Shown: one piece after another, positions 8,283-15,924 of the stretch
How the letters are laid out: the number at the start of each line of letters is the position of its first letter
Position numbering within the stretch: position 1 is the stretch's first letter
Source of the DNA: Demequina muriae
GTDB taxonomy: Bacteria; Actinomycetota; Actinomycetes; Actinomycetales; Demequinaceae
Length of the DNA: 64,000 nucleotides
NCBI RefSeq assembly: GCF_030418295.1
Contig: NZ_JAUHQA010000001.1
Coordinates: 2,696,220-2,760,219 of the forward strand
Direction: 5' to 3'
The notes under the pieces: model-generated
Told to the model about the DNA's origin: nothing
The model's database searches: none
What the model saw: only the letters and a program-made list of their open reading frames with translations
Program-made: the position numbers and the translations under genes

Positions 8283-9251
8283 ATGCGAGTCTCTCTTCTT
8301 GACCGGTCGCGCACGCGCATGGGCGAGAGCGATGCCGATGCGGTGACGACGACGGTGGAGCGTGCAGTCCGGGCCGACGCTCTCGGCCTCCATCGCTTCT
8401 GGACTGCCGAACACCACGCGGTGCCCGGCATCGCCAGCGCGGCACCCACCGTGCTCGTGTCCACGATCGCTGCCCGTACCCAGCGAATCCGCGTCGGCAC
8501 GGGCGGCGTCATGGTGCCCAACCATCGTCCGCTGGTGATCGCCGAGCAGGCGCTGCTCCTCGAGGCCCTCCACCCCGGCCGGATCGACCTCGGGCTCGGA
8601 GGTTCCCTCGGCTTCACGCCCCCGATCCGGCGCGCTCTGGGGCGAGCAGGGATCGCCGAAGCCGAGTACGGCGCTGAGCTCGAGCAGGTGCGCGCCTACC
8701 TTGAGGGGAGCGCGGGGATCACGGCGAGGCCCCGCGTCGATCCGCCGCCCATGTACCTGCTCGCCGTGAAGGGCGGACTCGCCTGGGCTGCGCAGATGGG
8801 ACTGCCGGCGGTCGTGGGTGGCCCGATGGTGCACGACACGGGCGCGATCGAGGCCTACTTCCGGACCTTCCGCCCGAGTGCTCAGCTGTCCACGCCGTAC
8901 CTGATGGTGAATGTCGATGTCTCGATGGCCGATGACCCGGGCCACGCGCGCGACCTCCTGCTGCCAGAAGCCTGGGCCTATGCCGACACACGTGACGTCG
9001 GGGAGTTCCGCCCGCTGCGCCCCGTCGAGGAGGTGAGGCGCCTCCTCGACATGGAACGCCGCGACAAGAAGCTGGCCGCCGTGCGCTCGTGGATGTCCGC
9101 GGCCGTCGCTGGCGCACCAGACCAGGTGGCTGCCGCACTGGCGGACCTGCTCGCACGCACTGGCGCCTCCGAGATCCTCGCGAACGTCAGCACTTACGAC
9201 CGGGAGGACACCACGCGGACCGACGAGTTTCTCGCGTCACTGCACACCTAG
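8283..9251 (+). CDS. LLM-class (luciferase-like) flavin-dependent oxidoreductase
   Basis: The 322-aa protein is of bacterial luciferase-like monooxygenase type: N-terminal MRVSLLDRSRTRMGE, then LHRFWTAEHHAVPG, IRVGTGGVMVPNHRPLVIAEQ and GRIDLGLGGS. Together these build the TIM barrel binding FMN or F420. ATG 8283 fits the family N-terminus; the GTG at 8262 adds seven unlikely residues. It lies 63 bp after the CDGSH gene on the same strand and may belong to the same transcription unit. Substrate unknown; members act as monooxygenases or F420 reductases. Confidence 0.85.
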   Translation: MRVSLLDRSRTRMGESDADAVTTTVERAVRADALGLHRFWTAEHHAVPGIASAAPTVLVSTIAARTQRIRVGTGGVMVPNHRPLVIAEQALLLEALHPGRIDLGLGGSLGFTPPIRRALGRAGIAEAEYGAELEQVRAYLEGSAGITARPRVDPPPMYLLAVKGGLAWAAQMGLPAVVGGPMVHDTGAIEAYFRTFRPSAQLSTPYLMVNVDVSMADDPGHARDLLLPEAWAYADTRDVGEFRPLRPVEEVRRLLDMERRDKKLAAVRSWMSAAVAGAPDQVAAALADLLARTGASEILANVSTYDREDTTRTDEFLASLHT

Positions 9252-9319
9252 CAGCCGCCCCCCGCCACACAGCGCCGCGCGAGTCGCCCCTCGGCGCCTT
9301 CGCACGGACGGCCGCGCCC

Positions 9320-10357
9320 TCAGCCCGTCGTCGCCCCTCCGTCCGGCAGCACTGTCCGCAGCCGTGGCAGGAGCTCGTCGCCGTCGTCGCCTCGGATCAC
9401 GGGGACGCCTTCGACGGACTCCTCGTCCTCTCCCACGCGCTTCAGTCCGGCTCGCCGGAGCACGATCGCCGCGACTCGGCCGGGATGCTCCCTTGCGGCT
9501 GCCAGGTAGATCTCCGGATCGTGCTCTCCGTCATCACCCACGAGCACCCAGGTGACGTGAGGAAGGTCCTCCATGAGCCGCTCGATCGATGACGCCTTGT
9601 GATGCTTCCCGTCGCGGAACCACCTGGTGGGCGTCACGCCCCAGTCGGTCATGAGCAGTGCACCAGCGGGGAACTCCTGGAGCTCGAGGAAGTGCGTCAC
9701 TGCGCCCACGAAGTTCCACGGCCCGTTGCTCAGGTAGATCAGACCGGGATCGGGGTCGGCGCCCAGGGCTGTCCGCAACAGTTCAGGCATGCCAGGAACA
9801 GACTGCCGTGTCCCGCTCGTGCCGCGAAGGGTGCGCCACGCGGCACGGAACGGGTGGGCCAGGCCCGTCACCCATGCAGTGTCATCGATGTCACAGACGA
9901 CGCCGCGCACCGGATCGGAGCTGATGGCGTGAACGCTCGCGGGCACCGTGTCCCGGCCGGGAAGCACGAGCTGCGCACGGGTGGTCCCCGGCCCGAGCGG
10001 GCTCTCCATGGCGATCAGCTGATCCACGATTCCGGACTCGTCGCTCGTCGCCACGACCGTGGTGTCCCCCAGGGTGATCTCGACCTCGGTATGGGGGCAT
10101 TCCAGCGAGAGCAGGTGCCTCCATCCCCGCATTCCCTGACGAGCGTTCAGGTCGAAGGACGGAGGCGCAAGCACCACGCGCGCGAGCACTCGCGCCGTAC
10201 CGCGGCTCGAGTAGCCCGAGTACGGGAGCACCGCGGGCGTCCACCCATTGCGCCGCGCGCGGCGCGAGAACCAGTCCCGGACGCCGGTCTCGGTCCGATA
10301 CGCCACGGAGATGGCTCTCGCGTTGAGGCGGGCCGTGAAGGTGCGGTCGGAGGACAT
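9320..10357 (-). CDS. APP1-family phosphatase (DUF2183)
   Basis: The 345-aa protein carries CDIDDTAW (D156, D158), the D-x-D-x-T catalytic motif of HAD-like phosphatases, in the context typical of the APP1/DUF2183 phosphatidate phosphatase domain. Further support is YLSNGPWNF and a late WVLVGDDGEHDPEIY acid motif. The first 140 residues form a beta-rich N-terminal domain (TARVLARVVL). No membrane segment is visible, so it is probably cytoplasmic. TAGCGT 6 nt before the ATG suggests a leaderless transcript divergent from the SDR gene. Actinobacterial members have no proven substrate. Confidence 0.85.
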   Translation of the reverse strand: MSSDRTFTARLNARAISVAYRTETGVRDWFSRRARRNGWTPAVLPYSGYSSRGTARVLARVVLAPPSFDLNARQGMRGWRHLLSLECPHTEVEITLGDTTVVATSDESGIVDQLIAMESPLGPGTTRAQLVLPGRDTVPASVHAISSDPVRGVVCDIDDTAWVTGLAHPFRAAWRTLRGTSGTRQSVPGMPELLRTALGADPDPGLIYLSNGPWNFVGAVTHFLELQEFPAGALLMTDWGVTPTRWFRDGKHHKASSIERLMEDLPHVTWVLVGDDGEHDPEIYLAAAREHPGRVAAIVLRRAGLKRVGEDEESVEGVPVIRGDDGDELLPRLRTVLPDGGATTG

Positions 10358-10439
10358 TGGTCCACGCTATGCGCGAGTGACAACCATTGCCGAATCCGGG
10401 CCACGAATCGCGGGGCAGTCTGGTGACGGCGCCGGTCGG

Positions 10440-10445
10440 TAGAAT
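10440..10445 (+). promoter_or_regulatory. -10 hexamer TAGAAT, leaderless-type
   Basis: TAGAAT, close to the TATAAT consensus, ends 7 nt before GTG 10453. It selects this start over the upstream ATG at 10387, which would lie before the promoter. Confidence 0.55.
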
Positions 10446-10452
10446 TCCGCAC

Positions 10453-11973
10453 GTGCCTCCACCCCCTTCTCGCGCCTCCGTGCCGTCACGTCTCGACCCC
10501 AGCGACCTCGCGACGACGCTACGGGTGCTGGGGATGCTCGACGAGCTCGATGAAGCAGATCCGGACTTCACCACGGTGCGCAACGCCGCGGCCGGGATGA
10601 TCAAGGCGGTGAAGCAGGCTCGTCGGCGAGAGCGCCGCGCGGCGATCTACTCCGCCGATTCAGCCGTGGTCGCCGCGACGGCGACGGGTGCCCCCGACCG
10701 GATCGATGACGAGACCCGGGGCCTCACGCTCTCCGCGCGCGCCGAGGCACCTGTGGCGGGGACCTTCGCCAAGCCCCGTCCGTGCTACATCTGCAAGCAG
10801 AAGTACTCGACAGTGGACGCGTTCTATCACCAGCTGTGCCCCGCGTGTGCGGAGACGAGCCACGCCAAGCGGCACGCCCGCACCGACCTGCGGGGGCGGC
10901 GGGCGCTGCTGACCGGCGGTCGCGCCAAGATCGGCATGCACATCGCGCTGCGGCTGCTCCGCGATGGCGCCGACCTCACCATCACCACTCGGTTCCCTCG
11001 GGATGCGGTCCGCCGCTTCGCCGCCATGGAGGACGCCGAAGAGTGGCTGCACCGCCTCACGGTGGTGGGCATCGATCTGCGTGACCCTTCGCAGGTGGTG
11101 GCGCTCGCCGAGTCGACCGCGGCGGCTGGACCTCTCGACATCCTCATCAACAATGCTGCGCAGACGGTGCGACGCTCCCCCGGTGCCTACGCGCCGCTCG
11201 TGGATGCTGAGTCCGCGCCGCTGGCCGATGGGCTCTGGCCAGAGGGGCACGGGCCCCGGCTGCTCACCTTCGGCCGGACCAAGGACGAGCACCCTCCTGG
11301 CATCGAGTCCGCCGTCGCGGTGCACCCGCTGCTCGCCTCCATCGAGCTCGCCGATGGCCCCACGGCGTCTGCGCAACGCCTCACCGATGCGGCGCTGGCG
11401 CCAGGTTCGTCGTCGCTGGCAAGGCTCGCGGACGGCAGCGCGATCGACGCGGGCGGGCTGGTTCCCGACCTTCACGACACCAACTCCTGGATTCATGGCG
11501 TGGGCGACGTCGACCCCCGCGAGCTCATTGAGGTGCAGCTGTGCAACTCCACGGCTCCGTTCATCCTCATCAATCAGCTGCGGCCGCAGCTGGCCGCAGC
11601 GGCCCAGCGAGACGCGGACGGCCGCAGCTACGTGGTCAACGTCTCAGCCATGGAGGGGGTGTTCGGGCGCGGCTACAAGGGTCCAGGACACCCCCACACC
11701 AACATGGCGAAGGCCGCGCTCAACATGCTGACGCGCACCAGCGCCCGGGAGATGTTCGAGTCGGACCAGATCCTCATGACGAGCGTCGACACCGGCTGGA
11801 TCACGGATGAACGTCCGCACCCCACCAAAGTGCGGCTCGCCGAGGAGGGCTTCCACGCGCCCTTGGATCTCGTCGACGGCGCCGCGCGCGTCTATGACCC
11901 AGTGGTGCGAGGTGAGACGGGCGAAGACCTGTTCGGGGTGTTCCTGAAGGACTACGAGCCCTCGCGCTGGTGA
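10453..11973 (+). CDS. SDR-fold protein with N-terminal zinc ribbon and no canonical Tyr
   Basis: The protein is 506 aa from GTG 10453. Residues ~15-100 are helical. Two CxxC knuckles (C101/C104 and C119/C122) look like a zinc ribbon. A Rossmann fold follows with TGGRAKIG (144-151) and an NNAAQT motif, then an insert of roughly 130 residues before the active-site region. The SDR Ser is present (NVSAMEG, S398), but where YxxxK is expected the sequence is TNMAK (T416, K420), so the catalytic Tyr is absent. The fold is clear; normal dehydrogenase activity is doubtful. A zinc-dependent or non-catalytic NAD-binding role is possible. Monocistronic. Confidence 0.75.
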   Translation: MPPPPSRASVPSRLDPSDLATTLRVLGMLDELDEADPDFTTVRNAAAGMIKAVKQARRRERRAAIYSADSAVVAATATGAPDRIDDETRGLTLSARAEAPVAGTFAKPRPCYICKQKYSTVDAFYHQLCPACAETSHAKRHARTDLRGRRALLTGGRAKIGMHIALRLLRDGADLTITTRFPRDAVRRFAAMEDAEEWLHRLTVVGIDLRDPSQVVALAESTAAAGPLDILINNAAQTVRRSPGAYAPLVDAESAPLADGLWPEGHGPRLLTFGRTKDEHPPGIESAVAVHPLLASIELADGPTASAQRLTDAALAPGSSSLARLADGSAIDAGGLVPDLHDTNSWIHGVGDVDPRELIEVQLCNSTAPFILINQLRPQLAAAAQRDADGRSYVVNVSAMEGVFGRGYKGPGHPHTNMAKAALNMLTRTSAREMFESDQILMTSVDTGWITDERPHPTKVRLAEEGFHAPLDLVDGAARVYDPVVRGETGEDLFGVFLKDYEPSRW

Positions 11974-11995
11974 CCCGCGCAGCCTTGCGCGTCAC
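11970..11995 (+). terminator. Hairpin after the zinc-ribbon SDR
   Basis: GTGAC-C-CGCGCA pairs with TGCGCG-TCAC around a short loop, with one bulge, starting at the stop codon. No U-tract follows, so termination is likely but not certain. Confidence 0.4.
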
Positions 11996-12075
11996 TCCGT
12001 TGTCGAACGGAGATCCCAGGCGTGCAGGAGATGACGCATCGGCGTGAGGGGCCGGGCCCCTGCCCGGGCAATGGT

Positions 12076-12246
12076 CTACTCAGTCGGCTCGCCGTCGTCG
12101 TCGGCTCCGGGCTCTGCCCGGAGGGCGTCAGCGATCTCCTCCTCCGGACGCGGCGCGACGCTCTGGTCCGTCTCGAGCTCGGGAACCTCGTGGTCGTCCG
12201 CGTGGGGAACGTGCTCGTGGGAGGAATGCCCATGATCGTGAGTCAT
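12076..12246 (-). CDS. Small acidic protein with His-rich N-terminus
   Basis: The 56-aa product starts at ATG 12246, with AAAGGA 6 nt upstream. Seven His fall in the first 19 residues (MTHDHGHSSHEHVPHADDH); the rest is Glu/Asp-rich (PELETDQ, EEEIADAL, DDDGEPTE). It has no Cys, Trp or hydrophobic segment and is probably disordered. Such His clusters bind Ni, Zn, Co or Cu, so metal buffering or delivery is conceivable, but I know no family. It is divergent from the SDR-DUF2867 gene. Confidence 0.6.
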   Translation of the reverse strand: MTHDHGHSSHEHVPHADDHEVPELETDQSVAPRPEEEIADALRAEPGADDDGEPTE

Positions 12247-12389
12247 CGTGGATCCTTTGTTCGGCGATAGCCACAGCGTAAGCGCTGGCGACGCGCCATC
12301 GCGCGCCTGTCGGGAATGGGTCGAGAGCAACCACGGTTTCCCCCACCACACACGCCTGTCTCACGGCACGCGAGTCAGGAGAAAAGACG

Positions 12390-13976
12390 ATGACCCACGA
12401 GCCTGACCCGTCGCTCGACCATCCGCCCCTGAGCACTCCTTTCGGTTCAGAACCGGAGGTCCGGGCCATCCCTGACGCCGATGGTCAGACACCGCTCGTC
12501 CTCGTGCTGGGTGCGTCCGGATACATCGGCGGACGGCTTGTGCCTCGACTCCTCCAAGGGGGGTACCGGGTACGCACCCTCTCGCGCTCCGCCGCCCGGA
12601 TCGAAGCGATGCCGTGGGGGGATGACGTCGAAGTGGTCGAGGGCGACGCAGCCGACGCTGAGGCCATGGATCGCGCCATGGCCGACGTCGAGATCGTGTA
12701 TGTCCTGGTCCATTCGATGTCGAGTGGCAAGGACTACGGACGCCTGGACCGCGCCATCGCTATCAACGTGGCGCTCCACGGCGCCGCGCACAAGGTCGCT
12801 CGGTTCATCTATCTGAGCGGGCTGCACCCGGACCACGTCGAGCTCTCGCCGCACCTCGCCTCCCGAAAAGAGGTGGGCGACATTCTTCTCGCATCCGCCG
12901 TTCCGACCGTGGTGCTCGAGGCGGGGGTGGTGATCGGCGCAGGCTCCGCATCATTCGAGATGATCCGTCACCTCACCGAGGTGCTCCCGTACATGCCTGC
13001 GCCGCGATGGGTGCGAAACTCCATCCAACCCATCGCTGTCAGGGATGTGCTCTACTACTTGCTCGCCGCTGCTCGCGTCGAGGAAAGCACCAATGGAACC
13101 TTCGACATCGGCGGTCCGGACGTCATGCTGTACTCGGAGATGATGAACGGCTACGCGGCCGAGGCGGGGCTGCCGCAGCGGCACATCACAGCGCTGCCCG
13201 TGCTCACCCCGGGCCTCGCATCGCATTGGGTCGGACTCGTCACTCCTGTGCCGCGCCAGATCGCGCGGCCGCTGGTGGAGTCGCTGCTGCACTCGTGCGT
13301 GGTCGAAGACGACGCCATCGATGACCTGATCCCGCCGCCACCGGAGGGGCTCACCGGCTACCGCGAGGCAGTGCGCTGGGCGCTCGGCCGCATGGAGCTC
13401 GATCAGGTCGAGACCAGCTGGGTGGATGCGCGCGTGACGGGCGCCCCCAGCGACCCGATGCCCAGCGACCCCGACTGGACCGGGCGCACAGTGTTCGAGG
13501 ACTCGCGACGCAAGGAATCCGGCGCGTATCCGGCGGCGGTCTGGAAGGTCATCTCGCAGGTGGGCGGTGCTACCGGTTGGTACTCCGCCTCCGTGCTGTG
13601 GGCCACACGCGGGCTCATCGACCGGTTGTCTGGCGGGGTGGGTCAGCGCCGCGGGCGCCGCGGCTTCGGGAGCGTCAAGGTGGGCGACGCGATCGACGTC
13701 TGGCGCGTGGAGCGCGTCGACCCGGGCCGGTTGCTGCGGCTGCGGGCGGAGATGCGCGTCCCGGGCGCTGCGTGGCTCGAGCTCGGAGTGAACCCCACGG
13801 ACGAGGGCTCCGAGTACTGGCAGCGCGCCGTCTTCTTCCCCCGCGGGCTCACGGGACGCCTGTACTGGCTGTCGATGCTGCCGTTCCACGGGCTGATCTT
13901 CAGTGGAATGGTCAACCGAATCGTCGCGATCGCAGAGGACGAGGCTGAGGATGAGGCGGCCGCAGCGGCCGTGTAG
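12390..13976 (+). CDS. SDR-like NAD(P)-binding protein with C-terminal DUF2867 domain
   Basis: The 528-aa protein has AGGAG 8 nt before the ATG. Residues ~35-300 form an atypical (NmrA/extended-like) SDR domain: VLGASGYIGGRLVPRLL binds the dinucleotide, followed by DVEVVEGDAAD and IYLSGLHP. The C-terminal ~170 residues (WKVISQVGGATGWY, VDPGRLLRLRAEMRVPG, LYWLSMLPFH) match the DUF2867 domain that accompanies this SDR type in many bacteria. Function is unproven; a redox-sensing or small-molecule reductase role is usually assumed. It stands alone between divergent and convergent neighbours. Confidence 0.8.
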   Translation: MTHEPDPSLDHPPLSTPFGSEPEVRAIPDADGQTPLVLVLGASGYIGGRLVPRLLQGGYRVRTLSRSAARIEAMPWGDDVEVVEGDAADAEAMDRAMADVEIVYVLVHSMSSGKDYGRLDRAIAINVALHGAAHKVARFIYLSGLHPDHVELSPHLASRKEVGDILLASAVPTVVLEAGVVIGAGSASFEMIRHLTEVLPYMPAPRWVRNSIQPIAVRDVLYYLLAAARVEESTNGTFDIGGPDVMLYSEMMNGYAAEAGLPQRHITALPVLTPGLASHWVGLVTPVPRQIARPLVESLLHSCVVEDDAIDDLIPPPPEGLTGYREAVRWALGRMELDQVETSWVDARVTGAPSDPMPSDPDWTGRTVFEDSRRKESGAYPAAVWKVISQVGGATGWYSASVLWATRGLIDRLSGGVGQRRGRRGFGSVKVGDAIDVWRVERVDPGRLLRLRAEMRVPGAAWLELGVNPTDEGSEYWQRAVFFPRGLTGRLYWLSMLPFHGLIFSGMVNRIVAIAEDEAEDEAAAAAV

Positions 13977-14023
13977 ATCGTCAGGGAGCAGGCTGACTGG
14001 ATGTGAACCTGGGTTTCACCGTC

Positions 14024-14269
14024 TCAGGGCTGAAGCGGTTTTCGCGGCGGTGCCGGGCGGGGCGGCACCGGCTTCGCCGCAACGATGTCCGCCACCGCGA
14101 TGCGCTCGACGCCACGCACTCCCTTGACGACCACCGTGTGGTCGTCGACGCTGAGCAGCTCTCCCAGCGCATCTGTCGCTTGTCCCGTCGAGATCAGGTA
14201 GCGAACGACCACGCGAGCGCCCGGTGCAGGCAGGACGATCTGGCCCTTCGCGCTTCTTGGCTCGGTCAC
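14024..14269 (-). CDS. Small protein resembling the N-terminal beta-barrel of Rv0428c-type acetyltransferases
   Basis: The product is 81 aa from GTG 14269; GAGAAT lies 6 nt upstream, so leaderless. The central stretch (ARVVVRYLISTGQATDAL, then LLSVDDHTVVVKG, and RIAVADIVAAKPVPPRP) looks like the SH3-like domain fused ahead of GNAT domains in actinobacterial Rv0428c-like proteins. Here it stands alone and ends in a Pro-rich tail. No GNAT domain follows. It may be a nucleic-acid- or protein-binding module; function unknown. An upstream ATG at 14392 would cross the divergent promoter and is unlikely. Confidence 0.55.
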   Translation of the reverse strand: MTEPRSAKGQIVLPAPGARVVVRYLISTGQATDALGELLSVDDHTVVVKGVRGVERIAVADIVAAKPVPPRPAPPRKPLQP

Positions 14270-14332
14270 GAGCCCATTCTCACAGCATCGGCCGGCGACA
14301 ACGAACGAGCAAGGACCCCCGGAACACGCGTC

Positions 14333-14338
14333 TAGGCT
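14333..14338 (+). promoter_or_regulatory. -10 hexamer TAGGCT, leaderless-type
   Basis: TAGGCT ends 6 nt before GTG 14345, the start of a 33-codon ORF that runs into the rRNA methyltransferase gene. Confidence 0.45.
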
Positions 14339-14344
14339 TTCATC

Positions 14345-14446
14345 GTGATCGGAACTCAGCGCGGGACCCTCGCCGCCGGCGTCAGCCCCCACGGATCCAG
14401 CATCGCCGTGCGGGCGTGGCCCCTCGACGATGATCGGACGCGGTGA
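14345..14446 (+). CDS. 33-codon upstream ORF / possible leader peptide
   Basis: GTG 14345 begins a 33-aa ORF (starts VIGTQRGTLAAG, ends WPLDDDRTR). Its TGA overlaps the methyltransferase GTG start (GTGA). It is preceded by a leaderless-type -10, while the methyltransferase start has no clear Shine-Dalgarno of its own. The arrangement fits a leader peptide whose translation delivers ribosomes to the methyltransferase. It is in a different frame from the downstream gene. No similarity recognised. Confidence 0.4.
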   Translation: MIGTQRGTLAAGVSPHGSSIAVRAWPLDDDRTR

Positions 14447-15567
14447 GCGTGGTGCTCGATGGGCTGCGACGTTGGCCTGACGTCGAAGCGCCCGGCCTCG
14501 TTGCGGTGGATGCCGCGGACCGCTTGATTCTGGACGAGTCCGCTGCGCTGCGCGCAGATGCCGATGCAGGCTCGATCGTGGTCATCGGCGACGCCTACGG
14601 TGCACTGACCCTCGGCGCGGCTTACGCGGGCGCATTCGGCATCAGGGTGCATGTCGATGCGCTGAACGGCGAGCGTGCCCTCGCCGCCAACGCCGAGCGC
14701 GCCGGTCTTGAGGAGACCTACCGCCCGTTCGCGCTGGACCCGGACCTCGTGCGCGGCGCGCGAGTCGTCCTCCTGCGACTACCCCGGTCCCTCGACGCGC
14801 TCCGCGACATCGCCGGACTCGTGGCCGCGCATGCCGATCCAGGCGTGGTCGTCGTCGCAGGCGGCCGGCTCAAGCACATGTCGCTGTCGATGAACGACGT
14901 GCTGAGGGAGTTCTTTGGACGGCTGGACGTGACCCGCGCGCGGCAGAAGTCCCGTGTGCTCGTGGCGCGTGAACCACACGATGGTCGCGATCCAGAGCCG
15001 GCGGCAGCGCACATTGACGGTCTCGAGGTGCGGGCCTTCGGAGGCGCGTTCGCAGGGGCGCGCCTGGACATCGGCACTCGGCTGCTGCTGGAGAGCCTGC
15101 CCTCGGAGCTGACAGGCGGGACCGCCGATGATCCGTTCATTGACCTCGCGTGTGGAACGGGAATCGTGGGGGCATGGCTCGCGACGCGGCACCCTGATGC
15201 TCACGTGTACGCATGCGACCAGTCGGCCATTGCGGTCACGTCCGCACACGCGACGATGCTCGCGAACGGCATCGGCAATCGAGTGGACGTGGTCCGCGAC
15301 GACGGGCTCTCCGCCAGGCACTCCGCCAGCGCGTCTCTGATCGCGCTGAACCCGCCGTTTCACTCAGGCGCGGCCGTCACCGATGTGCTCGCGCCCCGAC
15401 TGTTCGTTGATGCGGCCCGGGTCTTGCGCCCCGGAGGACAGCTGTGGTGCGTGTGGAACTCGGCACTGAAGTATCGACCGCTGCTGGAGCGCGCGGTGGG
15501 GCCCACCCAGCAAGTCGCACGCAACGCCAAGTTCACCGTCACGGTCTCGACACGTCGACGAGGATGA
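14443..15567 (+). CDS. RlmG/RsmC-like rRNA (guanine-N2)-methyltransferase
   Basis: The 374-aa protein has a degenerate N-terminal Rossmann domain (VVIGDAYGALTLGAAYA) and a catalytic C-terminal one with DLACGTGIVG near residue 234 and NPPFH near 303. NPPF is the active-site motif of N2-guanine or N6-adenine methyltransferases. The duplicated-domain design matches RlmG (23S rRNA) and RsmC (16S rRNA); which rRNA is modified cannot be read. The GTG start overlaps the TGA of a 33-codon ORF. Ends 81 bp before the convergent tRNA-Pro. Confidence 0.75.
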   Translation: MSVVLDGLRRWPDVEAPGLVAVDAADRLILDESAALRADADAGSIVVIGDAYGALTLGAAYAGAFGIRVHVDALNGERALAANAERAGLEETYRPFALDPDLVRGARVVLLRLPRSLDALRDIAGLVAAHADPGVVVVAGGRLKHMSLSMNDVLREFFGRLDVTRARQKSRVLVAREPHDGRDPEPAAAHIDGLEVRAFGGAFAGARLDIGTRLLLESLPSELTGGTADDPFIDLACGTGIVGAWLATRHPDAHVYACDQSAIAVTSAHATMLANGIGNRVDVVRDDGLSARHSASASLIALNPPFHSGAAVTDVLAPRLFVDAARVLRPGGQLWCVWNSALKYRPLLERAVGPTQQVARNAKFTVTVSTRRRG

Positions 15568-15605
15568 ATGGACGATGCCCCGACAGCCCTGTTTCGGCAA
15601 GAAAA

Positions 15606-15641
15606 GAGCCGCCCGCCCGGGTTCCCCCAGGTAGACGGCTC
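15606..15641 (-). terminator. Intrinsic terminator of tRNA-Pro
   Basis: Read on the minus strand after the tRNA, GAGCCG pairs with CGGCTC and is followed directly by TTTTCTT, a classic stem and U-tract. It may also stop the convergent methyltransferase transcript. Confidence 0.7.
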
Positions 15642-15648
15642 CTCTTCG

Positions 15649-15722
15649 TCGGGCTGACAGGATTTGAACCTGCGACCCCCTGACCCCCAGTCAGGTGCGC
15701 TACCAAGCTGCGCCACAGCCCG
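15649..15722 (-). tRNA. tRNA-Pro (anticodon GGG)
   Basis: The 74-nt cloverleaf has a 7-bp acceptor stem (CGGGCTG with CAGCCCG), a D-arm GCGCAGCTTGGTAGCGC, an anticodon arm CCTGA-CTGGGGG-TCAGG with anticodon GGG, and a T-arm with GGTTCAAATCC. The discriminator base is A. CCA is not encoded. It reads proline codons CCC and CCU, abundant in this GC-rich genome. Confidence 0.95.
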
Positions 15723-15848
15723 TGACAGCCTGATAATCGTACCGGATGCCCGACGGTGGTCGGCACCAGGCCGGACCCGGCGCGCCAAGCCAAGGGATAG
15801 CGCAATCCCGCCACCGCATCGGCCTTCCTCTGGGGATAAGAGCCAGCG

Positions 15849-15860
15849 GTTGCGCGCAAC
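15849..15860. promoter_or_regulatory. 12-bp palindrome GTTGCGCGCAAC upstream of methyltransferase copy 2
   Basis: A perfect palindrome 65-76 bp before ATG 15925, in the otherwise empty 202-bp gap after tRNA-Pro. It could be an operator, but it is GC-rich and could arise by chance. Confidence 0.3.
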
Positions 15861-15924
15861 GCAGTTCCGGGGGCTCAATAGTGCGTAGCTGAGGTCGAAC
15901 CCACCCCGGAAGGGCAGTGCCGCC

